From Rhodocollybia butyracea (taxonomy: Eukaryota > Basidiomycota > Agaricomycetes > Agaricales > Omphalotaceae): a stretch of 64,000 nt of DNA. The stretch spans positions 62,001-126,000 of the forward strand of contig JADNRY010000032.1 in NCBI GenBank assembly GCA_015501585.1, read 5' to 3'. The translations under genes were made by a program, and so were the position numbers. Below the pieces are notes generated by a model. The model was not told where the DNA came from and ran no database searches. It saw nothing but the letters and a program-made list of their open reading frames with translations. This document shows positions 1 through 10,941 of this stretch, piece by piece. Numbering within the stretch: the stretch's first letter is position 1; the number at the start of each line of letters is the position of its first letter.

Positions 1-1430
1 ACAACTACAACCGCAAATGTCCTAATCTACATCTCCAAGGAGCCCTGGACCCAACCTGGACCGCGCACAGGACAACTTCAAGGGCTATTGGACCTGCCAC
101 TTGGTGTCGGAATAGGCCAGGGGAAGCAGTCCGTTGGATTTTGGCTCGAGGATTGTAGCGATGTGCCATGTACCATCGGCTGACACCTCGATTTTTACGC
201 GTTCACGCACTTCTGCTCATGCGCCAGGTCTCAGATCTCAATTTACACCCTCTAACACACCAAAGCGATTGACAAAAGGAAGAACATCCTAGAACGATCA
301 CTCAGAGATAGAATCTCTTTTTCACAAGTCCTTCTTATCCTAAGGGCATTGCATAGGGTGTACGCATCGTACTCATTCCTGCCCTTATATGAAATTACAC
401 GGTTTGGATCGACCCTCTCGTGGAGTCTGGTGCGGCGCCGAGGATGGTATTACTCCAAGAAAGTTGTACGCGATGTGTGGTCCGAACCAGCATTGCCTCT
501 GGATCTGATCCCTCGGGACTCGGGAGGATGGCACCAAGAGACGTGAAGCGTGTTCACAAAACGCAGATGACGATATAGTTATGTGAGGTCGAGAGATGCT
601 GCTCACTAAAGTGTCAGAGCAAGGTCTTATTTATCTCCCTCCTTCTTCTCCCATTGACTATGTTCGCGCACCCCTGCCATCCAGGAATATCCACAAAAAA
701 GCACAACACCACCAACAACCGTCACGCTCAAGCCTTCCTCGATCTTCCTCTGCCGTACCCGATGGATCCAAGAATCTCACGAGAATCCCATGGCCCGCAT
801 CAATTGCGCATCCCGGCTTCACCAATGACAAACAAGAAAACATCAGAGTGCAAATACCACAGCTTCGACGCCCCTTCGATGCTCCTTCACGTCGTTCATA
901 GCCAGATACCAGCGGGTGCGCGCGCACGGCACAGGAAAGAGGGATGGTACGAGTGACTTGAGGCCTGGCTTGTAGAAGATGTGAGAATGACTAGGTTTGG
1001 TGCAATCATTGAGGCGGTGATGAGGGTGCAGAGGGTAAGAAAGGGTAACAACGACGTCTCCGACAAGCTGGTATACTACATACTCCTGTCGACAGCCTTA
1101 TTGTCGTCTCTCCACTTCGTTTCTGGACTCACTAACATGAGCAGGCCAGGCTCAAGTGAACAATCTGGTTGACATCAAGAACTTCGTCACCTGCAACGGG
1201 TGCCCATCGTCAACCAGTACGGACAATTTCATCGACGATGTAGGAAGTTGTGCTGCCGCGGTCAAAACTTACAACTTACCATGACTGAAATGATAGGAAC
1301 AGGCTCAACGGTACGCGTAGGGCTCCAGTGTTTGGCGACCATTCAATTGCATTATACGTATCTGACCTAGGCATTCTAATTGACCTGTGAGCCCAGCAGT
1401 AAATACATACATCCAAAGACTTTTTCCTAT
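1..1430. repeat. Repeat-rich region, no convincing gene
   Basis: No reading frame here looks like a gene. The segment about 300-560 recurs at 4440-4650, with the same order of short blocks (a GGGCATTGCA-type block, then a block ending TGGAGTCTGGTGCGG). The segment 654-1060 is a copy of the dispersed repeat described at 2885-3300. Bases 1280-1430 match the region just downstream of the other family A copies, so they are the 3' flank of A1. The short open frames are low-complexity Ser/Pro/Arg/His translations of repeat DNA. Confidence 0.6.
654..1060 (+). repeat. Dispersed repeat B, copy 1
   Basis: Copy of a dispersed repeat seen again at about 2885-3300, 4660-5065, 6530-6740, 13180-13640 and 15600-15830. 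Shared landmarks, in order: a CATCCAGGAATAT.CACAAA block, a CAACCGTCACGC block, ATCAGAGTGC.AATACC, CCAGCGGGTGCG, and GGTACGAGTGACTTGA followed by GGCTTGTAGAA. No protein-coding signal is conserved between copies, so it reads as non-coding repeat DNA, possibly a non-autonomous element. I found no clean terminal repeats or target duplications. Confidence 0.6.
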
Positions 1431-1433
1431 AAA

Positions 1434-2209
1434 TCAAATGTCTCGATTCCTATTGTGCCGATTGGTATGGTCCTCAAAGCTCCCAAAGCTCTCAAAGCTG
1501 TGTTCCTCAACGCTCCCAATGCTGGATCCCCTTACCGAAGGATGTGACCCAGGGACTCCTTCAACCGTCACACTATATGGCGAGGATTTGTCAAGCCAAA
1601 CCGAGGGTAATGAGACCAACTCAATCGGTTTCTCACCCCCGCCGTCCGGACGGTACAGGTCGTGCCTATCTATCAGCTGGTGGAGCATTGCTTCGACCAT
1701 ATGCGCCGAAGTTCCCTCCTTCCCCGATCTCGGCTCCTTTGTGGTAAGCTTTTTGAGTAGGTCCTGGCCCTGCTTTTTGGATGTGAACCGTGCGGTAGCT
1801 TCCAGATCGATGGATACAACGCCTGGTGGCACTGCCAAGTTGCGTGTGATGGCCTCGAACGCGGGTTTCAGGGTCAAAGGCTCTTTGGCAACGGGTCCCG
1901 CGAAGAAGTGAAAAAGGTCGGCTTTGGGGTCAGGCGGCGTGAAGACCAGTGACCATTCTACATCGTTGGGACTAATAGTTTTTCTCCAAACAGAAAGAGA
2001 ATATATGAATTTTTTCTCTATGTGATGCCCTTTTATCAATGAAACCACGGAATTTTGGATAAAACTCACCAGGAAGTACTGTTTTCTTAATTTTTATCCA
2101 GAAGTCCCCGAGGTTCTATGTCGTTTGCAGGCAGAGGAGACGCATTGACAACCAGAAGGTTGGATGACAGCGAAAGCAACAGCGCCAGGATGAGTTTTCT
2201 GAAAAGCAT
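1434..2209 (-). pseudogene. Family A secreted protein, copy A1 (frame-broken)
   Basis: Family A homologue of the intact copy at 7222-7959. The N-terminal part, starting at 2209, encodes MLFRKLILALLL and a signal peptide ending NASPLPAND. A stop then follows codon 40 or so (after LLDKN). The body is open again from about 2069 to 1434 and is closely similar to A3: KKFIYSLSVW, FTPPDPKADLFHFF, GPVAKEPLTLK, IDLEATARF, GTSAHMVEAML, PIELVSLPSVW. The break lies in the short linker between signal peptide and body, where A2 and A4 are also broken. I found no intron that repairs all copies, so I call it a pseudogene. A misassigned splice site remains possible. Function unknown; a secreted protein is inferred for the ancestor. 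Confidence 0.6.
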
Positions 2210-2884
2210 GTCGTAAACAATACTAGTAGTAGATGGATATGAGTGCACGAAACGGAAATCGATATTTGGGTCGCTCACTTTATCTGACCAGCAGATAGTG
2301 GGGGGAGCAAAGAATGGTCAAAGACCCGTATCATGACAGACTACTGTTTATAAGGAATTTCGTTTGAAATTTGAAATCGGAGTGCCGACAAGGTCTTTCA
2401 ACCCTGGAACCACATCAAGCTATCGATACTATGGTCCGCCAAGAAGTGCTCCCCATCAGGAAGCGCAACTCGCGAGTTGCCAAAAAACCCTGAAAATAAC
2501 ACGTTCCCGTAGTCCAGTGCCTTCAATTATTTTTTGTAGCAATATTTCAACATACTGCAACAGTTCCGTGTATTAAAATAGAGATATTTCTCAGAATTAG
2601 TAGAACAACGAGCTGAACTTCAAGTACCAAAGGTGTGATATTCACATCGAACAGCCAGGAACACAATACTGTGTATAGAAAGTATAGAACAAGTGCCATA
2701 CGTCTATTAACAATGGTACAAGGACCTTAAATCTCGATTTCTACAAGAATATTCGTGTAACAAGTAAAACGGTGAAGGAGAGCTTATCGACGTGACAATG
2801 GTACATTCGGCATGGAGGATGGCGCACGGCTGGCGGAAGCGGCTCACTAAAGTGTCAAAGTAAAGTATCTTCATCCTTCCTCTC

Positions 2885-3300
2885 CCATCGACTGTGTTCA
2901 CGTACCCTTGCCATCCAGGAATATTCACAAAGAAAGCACAGCGCCACCAACAACCGTCACGCACAAACCTTCCTCCACCTACCCAACAGATCCAAGAATC
3001 CCACAAACATCCCCCACAAACATCCCTATGGCCCGCAGCGTGTGTGCGTGTGTGCGTGTCACGCTTCACCAAAGAAGAAAACATCAGAGTGCGAATACCC
3101 GGTACCGCAGCTTCAATGCCCCTTCAACAAGCCGCTCATCGTCCATCCAGATACCAGCGGGTGCGTGCGTGCGGTATGACACAGGAATGTGGGATGGTAC
3201 GAGTGACTTGACACTTGGCTTGTAGAAGGTGTGAGGATGACTGGATTTGGTGCAATCATTAGGGCGGGTACAGAGGGTAAGGAAGCGTAATAACGCCGTC
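2885..3300 (+). repeat. Dispersed repeat B, copy 2
   Basis: Best-preserved full copy of repeat B. It carries all landmark blocks in order, ending in GGCTTGTAGAAGGTGTGAGGATGACTGG-type sequence. A GTGTGTGCG purine-pyrimidine run sits at about 3038-3060. No terminal inverted repeat or flanking duplication was recognised. Confidence 0.6.
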
Positions 3301-4659
3301 TCCGACACGCAGAGGTTTTCTGGTTGTCAGTGCTGCAGACTGCAGACTGCAGCTGAGCGCTGAGCGCTGAGGCCTCGAGGACGGATAGCTTAGCAGTGAA
3401 TGGGGCCGAAAGTCATGGATTTATAACCCGGAATTGGCGGTGAGTGCGAACAAGTTGCGGTATGGACATGTTTGGCGGACGTTGGAGAGCACAGTTGGAA
3501 AGAAGTGAATAGCGTGGTCTTCATATGGCAAGAGAGGTATAAGTTATACGAATAATTGTATGAGATATGAATCATAGAAAGCAAGATATGACGAATGTTG
3601 TCCGAGAGCGAAGATGAGTATGAAACGGTGATTGTCGGCGCGAGAGAGATTAGTGGAGGAGCGATATCATGGGTGAGAAGAACAGCCGTGAAGAATAGGG
3701 GCAGAAGACATCAGAGGAACAGGGAGGAGGCCTGTACCGAAAATGGGACGCTATTGCATCCAGAGTACGTGAGCCCCTTTGGCAACAAGTAATTACGCAC
3801 CTTAGTTCGACGCCCAAATCCTTTCCTCGTCTTTCCGTCACCTTTTCATCCCACGTCTGTTCCACAGTAATCCTTATCCTTATCGGTATTCTTGGCAGTG
3901 CGGGTTTTCGTCGACAAGCGCGATTTCGATTTGACCGACATTGATGTCGATGGGCACCCGGGTATGGCTAGTCCAGCATCCTCGTTATCTGATACAGGTG
4001 ACAGAGAGAGCAAAGATTTTGATAGAAATTGCCGGTCACATTCAAGGGAGTAGGGGAGGAAAGGTCTTTGAGCCGACTCTGCTTCTCTAGACTTTGAGGT
4101 AATTCTTCTGTCCCGTGGCACACAAGATAAAGAGACGTGTTGACAGTCGAAAATTGATGGAAAAGTTGGGCTCACGCTGGACATACTGATGACGTGAGAG
4201 GAAGCGCTGAGTGCTTGAGCGCTTACTAGTACGTATTAGTTATTTCTTTCTCCGTTACATCCACAATGTGTTGAATTTCTTTAGGCTGTTCTTGTTTGTT
4301 TGCGTCTCCCTCATAAATGAATAACCTGCAGTCTTGGTGCCCACTCACGTGAGCAAGCAGTCCGAGGAGAGGAAATCTTGTGCGCATGTGCTTTTCGTCT
4401 TGATGGGTAGGAACTTATCCCAGAATTATCACTTTGGAAGGAGATCATACCTTTGCATTCGTGAGTTCTGTTCTCCGAAGAGAATCTCTTCTTAACGAGT
4501 CCTTCCACTCCCCAGGGCAATGCACAGGGTGTATGAGCCCGTTTTCGCTCACTTATCCGGAATTACACGGCTGGAATCGACCTTCTCATGGAGTCTGGTG
4601 CGGATGAATTAGATAATTGCCGAAGGATGGTATTACTCCTGGAAAGTTTTATGGGTTGA

Positions 4660-5065
4660 GCCACCACAACCGTCACGCTCAAGCCTTCCTTCACCTTATC
4701 CGATAGATCCAAGAACCTCCCGAACATCCCTCACGAACATCCCCACGAACATCCCCATCCCTTACAAACATCCCCATCCCCCAAACATCCCCATGCCCCG
4801 CATCGCAGATTCGCATGTGCGCGTCTCGATTTCACCAAAGACAAGAAAGAAAACATCAGAGTGCGGATACCGCAGCTATCAACGCCCCTTCAACAAACCG
4901 CTTGTCATCCATATCCAGATTACCAGCGGGTGTGCGTACAACGCGGGAGAGAGGGACGGTACGAGTGATTTGAGCCTAGCTTGTAGAGGATGCGAGGATG
5001 CGAGGATGACTGGGTTTAGGGAAATCATTGAGGTGGTGATGAGCGTACGGAGGGTAAGATCTTAA
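4660..5065 (+). repeat. Dispersed repeat B, copy 3
   Basis: Same block order as the copies at 654 and 2885. It has a local expansion of CCCACGAACATCCC-type units at about 4722-4795, absent from the other copies. It is preceded by the 4440-4650 block that also precedes copy 1, so the two were duplicated together. Confidence 0.6.
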
Positions 5066-5439
5066 GAAAGTGTATTTTGCGGCAGAGCTCAAGACTTGAG
5101 GTACGTTGATTATTGAAATATTGAAGCATCGGATGTTTTGGTGGACTAGCTTGGGGAGGGAGGGACTTGGGACGGCTTCGTTCACCTCGTACGCTTACAT
5201 TTGCTCCTTAGGAACCTGTAAAACACCAGTGGGCTTTTCTGTATTGCGAGCACCGCGTGATATGAGGTGATATGGTTGATGAAACATTGATACTCCCTGA
5301 TACTCCTGATTCGATGGTCTATCCTTTAGTTACTAAAGTACAGACTAGTACCACCCGGTGACACCCAAATTTCGAATGAAATTCCTTATAAGCAGTCTGT
5401 CAGACTCAACAATCCTTTAGCGTATCATTCTTTGCTCCC

Positions 5440-5543
5440 CCCACTATCTGCTGGCCAGATAAAGTGAGTGCCCGCATATCGATTTCCGTTTCGCGCACTC
5501 ATATACACATCCCATCAGCGTGTCTCCTAGTATTCTTTACGCC
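5440..5543 (+). promoter_or_regulatory. Conserved 5' leader of family A genes
   Basis: Immediately upstream of A2. The segment contains TTTGCTCC, then CTGGCCAGATAAAGTGAG, then ATCGATTTCCGTTT, and ends at the start codon. The same order is found (reverse strand for A1, A3, A4) at about 2210-2320, 7960-8065 and 17339-17440. A GAAATTCCTTATAAGCAG-type block lies about 60 bases further up in A2 and recurs upstream of the other copies, and may be the core promoter. Conservation of leader and promoter alongside broken bodies suggests duplication of the whole gene unit. Confidence 0.45.
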
Positions 5544-6277
5544 ATGCTTTTCAGAAAACTCGTCCTGGCGACATTGCTTTCACTGCCGTCCAACCTTCTA
5601 GTCGTCAATGCGTCTCCTCTACCTGCAAATAACATAGAACCTCGGGGACTTGGGGGGAAAACTTAGCAAAAAAAATATTTCCTGGTGTGTGTTCACTGTT
5701 GTCCAAATTTCCATCCCGGTTTCGCTGATAAAAGGACCATCGCATAGAGAAAAAATTCATATATTCTCTTTCTGCTTGGAGAAACAAGATTAGTCACAAC
5801 GATAAAGCATGGTCGCTGATCTTCACGCCGTCTGATCCCCAAGCCGACCTTTTTCGCTTCTTCACAGAACCCCGTTGCCAAAAAAGAGCCTTTGACCCCT
5901 GAAATCCGCTTTCCAGACCATCAAACGCGACTTGGCAGAGCTTGGCAGTCCCATCAGGTGTTGAAATCATTGATCTGAAAGCCACCGCACGGTTCACATC
6001 CGAAAAGCAGGTCGGTAAAGGCCTGATCTCTCCGATAAAGGAACCAACGTCGAAGGAGGAGGGAACCTCGTTGTATATGGTCGAAGCGATGCTCATAAAG
6101 CTGAAAATGGGGAACAACCTCTACCATCCGTCAAACCCGCCTGCGCAACCGGTTGAGTTCGATGTATTGCCCCGGGAGTGGGTTCTCAAGTCCTGGCCAT
6201 ACAGCCGGAAGGCTGAAGGAATTGCTGCGTCGCGGCCCAGCATTGAGAGCGTTAAAAGTTTGGGGTCGGAAATTTGA
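5544..6277 (+). pseudogene. Family A secreted protein, copy A2 (decayed)
   Basis: Only family A copy on the plus strand. The start at 5544 gives MLFRKLVLATLL and a signal peptide as in A3, then a stop after GLGGKT. The middle is recognisable in other frames and carries several indels (5640-5940). The C-terminal part is open from about 5942 to 6277: EIIDLKATARF, EPTSKEEGTSLYMVEAML, NNLYHPS, WPYSRKAEGI, ending SLGSEI. Multiple breaks make this a clear pseudogene. It is inverted relative to A1 and A3. Confidence 0.7.
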
Positions 6278-6529
6278 TTTATAGGAAAAAGTTTTTGGAC
6301 GTATGTACTTACTGCTGGGCTCACAGGTCATAAGTAGAACGCTTAGGTCAGATAGTAGGTACATGTACAATGCAATTGGATGATCGCCAAACGCTGTATA
6401 TGTATACGCGGCCTTACGCATACGTACGCTGAGCTCGTTCCCATCGTTTCAGTAATTGTAAGTTTCGACTCACGAGTCGCGGCAGCACGACTATTCACGA
6501 CACTATTGGTGCTACCGGATGACGAATCG

Positions 6530-6740
6530 CCGTCGGAGTGCGGGTACCGCGGCTTCAACGCCCTTCAAAACCACTCGTTGTCAATATCAGCGGGGGCATG
6601 CACGGCACGGGAAGGAGAGACGGTGCGAGTAGTTTGAGACCTGGCTTGTAGAATGTGGCACGGGATGCAAGGATGCGAAGTTGACTGGGTTTTGGGCACT
6701 CGTTGAGCCTGGTGATGTGATGAGGGTATGGAGTTGTGTG
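6530..6740 (+). repeat. Dispersed repeat B, partial copy 4
   Basis: Retains only the second half of repeat B (GAGTGCGGGTACCGC, CAGCGGGGGCATGCAC, GGTGCGAGTAGTTTGAGACC, GGCTTGTAGAA). The first half is missing. Confidence 0.5.
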
Positions 6741-7221
6741 TGTAATGATGTATGTTTGGTACTGGGATATGTAGAAGACAATGAATTATGAAGCAAGAAG
6801 CGAGTCGTATCCAGGAAAATAAACAAAGCAAGGAAAACTCATGTACTACTTGAAGTCAAGACCAAGCCAACACGACCAAAAATACTCACAAAGTCCTCCC
6901 CGACGCCTGTGTTATACTGTTCCGCCTCCGCCAGGCTCAGTAGAATATAATCCGAATGGTAGAGACGAAGCAAACAACTGGCATCAATCAGCGGGGGTGG
7001 TATTTTTCCATCCACCCGTGTATTGTATCATTTGCATTTATCGAAACGTACAAGTTACCATTACTGAAATGATGGGAACGAGCTCAGGCTGCGCGTACAG
7101 CGTTTAGCGACCATTCAATTGCATTGTACGTATCTGACCTAAGCGTTCTAATTGACCTATGAGCCCAGCAGTAAGTACATAAGTCCAAAGACTTTTTCCT
7201 ATAAATCAAGTGTCTCAATTC

Positions 7222-7959
7222 CTATTGCGGTGCGAAGTGGTGTGGCCCCCCAGGAATCCCGGGGCTCCCAATGCTGGGTCCCCTTACTGGAGAATGTGAC
7301 GCAGGGACTCCTTTAGCCCCCAAACGGTATGGCGAGGATTTTTCAACCCAGACCGGGGGTAATGAGACCAACTCAATCGGTTTCTCATGCGGGTTTTTCG
7401 GACGGTACAGGTTGTGCCCTTTTATCAGCTTCTTGAGCACCGCTTCGACCATATACAGCGAAGTTCCCTCCTTCTTCGATGTCGGTTCCTTTATGGTAAA
7501 CTTTAGTAGGTCCGGGCCCTGCTTTTCAGATCTATACCGTGCGGTAGCTTCCAGGTCAATGATTTCAACGTCTGGTGGCACTGCCAGGTTGCGTTCGATG
7601 GACTGGGAAGCGGATTTCAGTGTCAAAGGCTCTTTGGCAACGGGTTCTGCGAAGAAGCGTAAAAGGTCGGCTTGGGGATCGGGCGGCGTGAAGATCAGTG
7701 ACCATGCTTCATCGTCGGGACTTTTCTCGCTTTTCCAAACGGAGAGAGAATATATGAATTTTTTCTCTACGTGGTGTCCTTTTATCAATAAAACTGAATG
7801 GAAATTTGGATAAAACTCACCAAGAGATACTTTTCCTTTAATTTTTTTCCAAATTGCCCGAGGTTCCATGTCGTTTGCAGGTAGAGGAGACGCATTGACA
7901 ACAAGAAGGTTGGACGACAGCGAAAGCAACGTCGCCAGGACGAGTTTTCTGAAAAGCAT
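7222..7959 (-). CDS. Family A small secreted protein, copy A3 (intact)
   Basis: Open frame of 245 codons with no internal stop, the only intact member of the four-copy family in this window. Residues 1 to about 24 form a signal peptide (MLFRKLVLATLLSLSSN then LLVVNASPLP), with likely cleavage near ASPLP. The body is lysine- and proline-rich: KKFIYSLSVW, SLIFTPPDPQADLLRFF, PVAKEPLTLK, EIIDLEATARY, GTSLYMVEAVLKKL, PIELVSLPPVWVEKSSP. The C-terminus is Gly/Pro/His-rich. No cysteine pattern, catalytic motif or known domain is visible and I do not recognise the family. The start is supported by the same ATG in all copies and by the shared leader upstream (7960-8065). An intron cannot be excluded: G|GTGAGT occurs near codon 46, but no acceptor keeps the conserved body. 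A secreted, possibly effector-like role is inference. Confidence 0.6.
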   Translation of the reverse strand: MLFRKLVLATLLSLSSNLLVVNASPLPANDMEPRAIWKKIKGKVSLGEFYPNFHSVLLIKGHHVEKKFIYSLSVWKSEKSPDDEAWSLIFTPPDPQADLLRFFAEPVAKEPLTLKSASQSIERNLAVPPDVEIIDLEATARYRSEKQGPDLLKFTIKEPTSKKEGTSLYMVEAVLKKLIKGHNLYRPKNPHEKPIELVSLPPVWVEKSSPYRLGAKGVPASHSPVRGPSIGSPGIPGGPHHFAPQ

Positions 7960-8065
7960 GTCGTAAAGAATACTAGTAGATCACGATGGTTATCAGTGTG
8001 AAAAACGGAAATCGATATTTGGTCGCTCACTTTATCTGACCAGCAGATGGTAGAAGGAGCAAAGA

Positions 8066-8820
8066 ACTTGGCAAAGAATGTGGCCATATCGCTGCTTATC
8101 AGGAATTTTGTTTTAAATTTGAAATCGAGGTGTACCAGACCCGGACCGCGTTGAACAGGGACAGGGGGTTTCAACTTTCAACCTGTTTCAACCCTGTTTC
8201 AACCATGCGGTGCTCGCAGTTAAGAGCAACTTCAAGTAAGTATATCGATAAGGTTTCTCACATATTAAGTAATAAGACACGGTGCAGACACGGGGAAGGC
8301 CCAGCAAACCAAGCTGGCCAGTGCTAGTGAGTGGAGGCCATTTTGAATCCAGAAAATGTCTGCGCAGTGGCCAGTCTACTATTGGAATATTGGTAGTACA
8401 CCCGAAGACTATCCAAAAAGAATTACGATTCACTTACAACAGGTGACTTGATGATGGTAAACGAAAGCTGATGCCAACCGATACGGTAAGTGTTTGCTTA
8501 ATGACCCAGAAGAAGACTCTGGTCAAAAGTAGTTCCTTCGTTTAATTTTTTGTTGTCTTTATGCCCTTTGTTATCGCATATTTTTATTTTTTACAATTTG
8601 ATTATTCTTCTTTCGGTCCAGGGCATAGCACTGGCGCTACTAATTCTCTTTCACGGGTCACCTTAGTCCAAGTTATAACAAGCAAGTATATAGTATAGTA
8701 GGAGACCCAACCAGAACGGTGGATAAGAGCCTGGAATTTGAGTATCTTCAATTGTAATTGGAGTATAATACTATACTACACACTGTTTTCGCAAAGTCAG
8801 TTTATCTGTGTCATGCCAGA
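8066..8820. other. Intergenic, no gene seen
   Basis: Contains the promoter side of A3 (up to about 8110) and a segment at 8190-8440 that recurs near 17580-17720 upstream of A4 (AGACACATGAAAGG-like, then GCTGGCCAGTCCTAGTGAGTG). So the family A units carry at least 400 bases of common upstream DNA. The remainder is AT-rich with no coding signal. Confidence 0.5.
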
Positions 8821-8823
8821 TCT

Positions 8824-9592
8824 TCAGAAAATAACCGCGAGCGTATCAAAAGAGACCTTCCCTCCTAACGTCTCACCATCATAAGGTTTATCACCCTGCC
8901 ACCCCATGATCCCCATCACGCTAGCAGACTGCTCCACCAGGCCAAGAAAAAATGCAGCATGAATCTCTTTCACCCATCTCCCAAAAACCTCAAAACCAGC
9001 CCGCGGTGCCAAAGGCGCTCGGTCGAAAAATGCTCTCTTGCTATCAGCCATTTGCTGACCTTCAAGCTTCAAGTCTAAACCAGGCTCGAATAGACGGGTG
9101 ATTGGTAGGACAGACAGTGCGAACTAGGACGTAGTACAGGGATTCGAGATCATGGCGGTAGAGGTGGACGGGAGGGGCAGATACTCCGAGTCGGAGAATG
9201 TCGATAGGCATATATGGAGCCGTGCCTGTGAGTTCAAGATGTGAGCTGGGGGATCTTGACACATCGGGGCGAATGGGATGATCAAAGTCGTTGAGGACAC
9301 CATGGATACCACCACTCCCATACCGAAACATGACGTTTGCCATGCTCACATCACAATGAAGGATCTTCGCCTCCTCATATACTAGCCATCGGCAGCCTTC
9401 GAGACATATTAGCATGTACATGAGAGCCCAGATGGCAAGCAATATAAGTCTATAAGATTACTCACAGTGGAATATATCCCTAAAAACTATCTTGAGATCA
9501 GCAGGATCAGTAAGCTCAGCGATGGGAAGGAGTTCAGTCACAACAGTAATGCGAAAGATGCGTTGCTCATAACCTTCTAAGACTTTAGTGAT
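8824..9592 (-). pseudogene. FunK1-type protein kinase, C-terminal remnant
   Basis: Remnant of a fungal-specific FunK1-family kinase-like protein. The upstream exon (about 9467-9592) reads RIFRITVVTELLPIAELTDP. An intron starts GTGAGTAATC at about 9466. The next exon carries YEEAKILHCDVSMANVMF (catalytic-loop region; the usual H-R-D is H-C-D here), GVLNDFDHP (the DFD metal-binding triad), TGTAPYMPIDIL (activation/APE-like segment) and YRHDLESLYYVLV, all typical of the family's C-lobe. The frame breaks near 9072. A second open segment (8824-9072) with QQMADSKRAFF and EVFGRWVKEIHAAF resembles the usual C-terminal tail. The N-lobe is not present: at 9587 the sequence enters a GC-rich inverted-repeat element. 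The missing start, the frameshift and the H-R-D change point to a dead gene. Confidence 0.7.
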
Positions 9593-10200
9593 GTGCCGGC
9601 TAGGGCCAGAGCCGTTGGGCCCTCTGAGCCGGCCTTATTTGAGCCGGGCCTGGCCCCAGCCGTCTCTAGGGCTCGAGGGGGCTCAGGGCCCGGCTCAGAT
9701 TTTTGAAAGCCCTAAGCCGGCGGCTGGGGCCGGGGCTCAGGGCACTAATGTCTACGGCCAAATTCTTCAAAAACACATGACTGCATCGACAAAAATCATC
9801 GATAGTGTTAATATTTAAGCATATTTTACACTACTTGGCTCTTTTGCGAGCCTTTTGAGAGCAAAAGGTGCTTCAGTAATCTCTTTGATATTACATAAAA
9901 GCATGTAGCTGATTACCCAACTCGTACGCGGATCTGCTATCCCAGCTGAACATATATTTTATGCACTGGAAATCTTGTATTTATGCTGAAATAGGGTAAC
10001 ACTTCCATGTACAAGTGTCCAACCTGACTTCTGTATCTATCCTGAGTCAGTTTTAAATTTGTACAATGAGCCTGAGCCGGCCCCCAGCCGGGCCCTAGCC
10101 GTCATGTAGGGCCCGACTCAGGATTTTGGCAAGCCCTGGCCCTCATGAGCCTGGCCGTAGCCGGGGCTTTTGAGCCGGGCCCCAGCCGGCACATCACTAA
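9587..10200. mobile_element. GC-rich inverted-terminal-repeat element (MITE-like)
   Basis: Both ends carry the same inverted sequence TTAGTGATGTGCCGGCT (left end at about 9586, right end complement finishing at 10200). Inside each end is a run of GAGCCGGGCC-type GC-rich subterminal repeats (about 9600-9750 and 10070-10190). The centre (9760-10060) is AT-rich and non-coding. Length about 614 bp. No transposase. The TAGTGATG-type terminus resembles hAT elements, but the flanks (CTAAGACT and CCTGGTCC) show no 8-bp duplication, so the superfamily is tentative. It abuts the truncated end of the FunK1 remnant. Confidence 0.65.
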
Positions 10201-10540
10201 CCTGGTCCTGGTCCTGGTCCTTCTTTGACAAAACTTGCAGGACTTGCGTCAACGGCAAATCAGCAGAATGCGATATCGTACCAAGATGGTGCGAAACCCA
10301 CCTCAACCCTTCGGGAGAAGGGGCGTGGGGCCCGGAGATAAACGTGTTGTCATTACTACAGAACCGAATGTCTTTGTGCCCGGGTCTATCTGCGAGAGCT
10401 ACGAAGGGAGCATATCGAGGTTCGCCACAACTTGAAGTGTCTAGTTTTAGGATGATGGAAAGGGATTGGGAATGAGATTGAGCTATTTCTGTCCAGCCAT
10501 TTTGCTTCCGGTTTATCCAGTCCAAATCATCCAGGGATAT
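10201..10540 (-). other. Possible upstream exon of the FunK1 remnant
   Basis: On the minus strand the frame from 10525 down to the element end is open (about 108 codons). It contains DWINRKQNGWTEIAQS, LADRPGHKDIRFCSND and VLQVLSKKDQDQDQ. It would lead directly into the kinase remnant if the 9587-10200 element were an insertion. I cannot match it confidently to the FunK1 N-lobe, so it is only a candidate for the interrupted 5' part. Confidence 0.25.
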
Positions 10541-10941
10541 CCTATTGTCTTCTGAATATTGCGCACAATCGATTTGAACTTGATCATGTTCACTGTCGTA
10601 CGAGATATGTTTGTTACTACCACGTTTTCGAAGTTGTGTAGACTGCTAGACTTAAGCTTGTTCCATGATATCAGTCGTGGTCGCCGGTAGCGTCGATACC
10701 AACATTAGCGCCCTAGTCACGTCCAGAGCTGCTCACGGAAGTTTCGTTAATGATACCATGAGGAGGCTGAAAGATATGAAGAAACCTTCGCCGGAGTTAG
10801 GTGCGTTTTTGTTGTTTCTTCTGCCTAGGAGCCTAGGCTATGTCCAAGCAGGTTTTAATCATCGGGCTCGTTGGTCAACACGTCAAAGGAGCGACAAATA
10901 CGATTGATTATATATGTACACCAGACAGAAACAAGCGCCTT
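10541..10941. other. Intergenic, no gene seen
   Basis: About 400 bases. A short plus-strand open frame at 10665-10907 has no recognisable features. Nothing else noted. Confidence 0.4.

Larger units (their letters stand above)
2280..5540. repeat. Intergenic repeat region between A1 and A2
   Basis: Holds two dispersed repeat B copies (2885-3300 and 4660-5065) and a second repeated block at about 3660-3780 (CAGAGGAACAGGGAGGAGGCCTGTA-like) that recurs near 16030-16110 and 17830-17900. A block at 3790-4190 recurs near 17950-18290 (TTCGACG..., TTTTCATCC.ACGT.TGTTCC, AGTAATCCTT). 4440-5065 duplicates the 300-1060 arrangement. Short frames here are not conserved between the copies and I call no gene. 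Confidence 0.55.

Noticed and set aside
7814..7910. Intron in family A beginning at G|GTGAGT after the signal peptide
   Set aside because: The sequence after it encodes KKFIYSLSVW, which is conserved as protein in three copies, and no acceptor preserves phase in A3.
9588..9818. 76-codon plus-strand frame in the GC-rich element
   Set aside because: It is the translation of the GAGCCGGGCC subterminal repeats.
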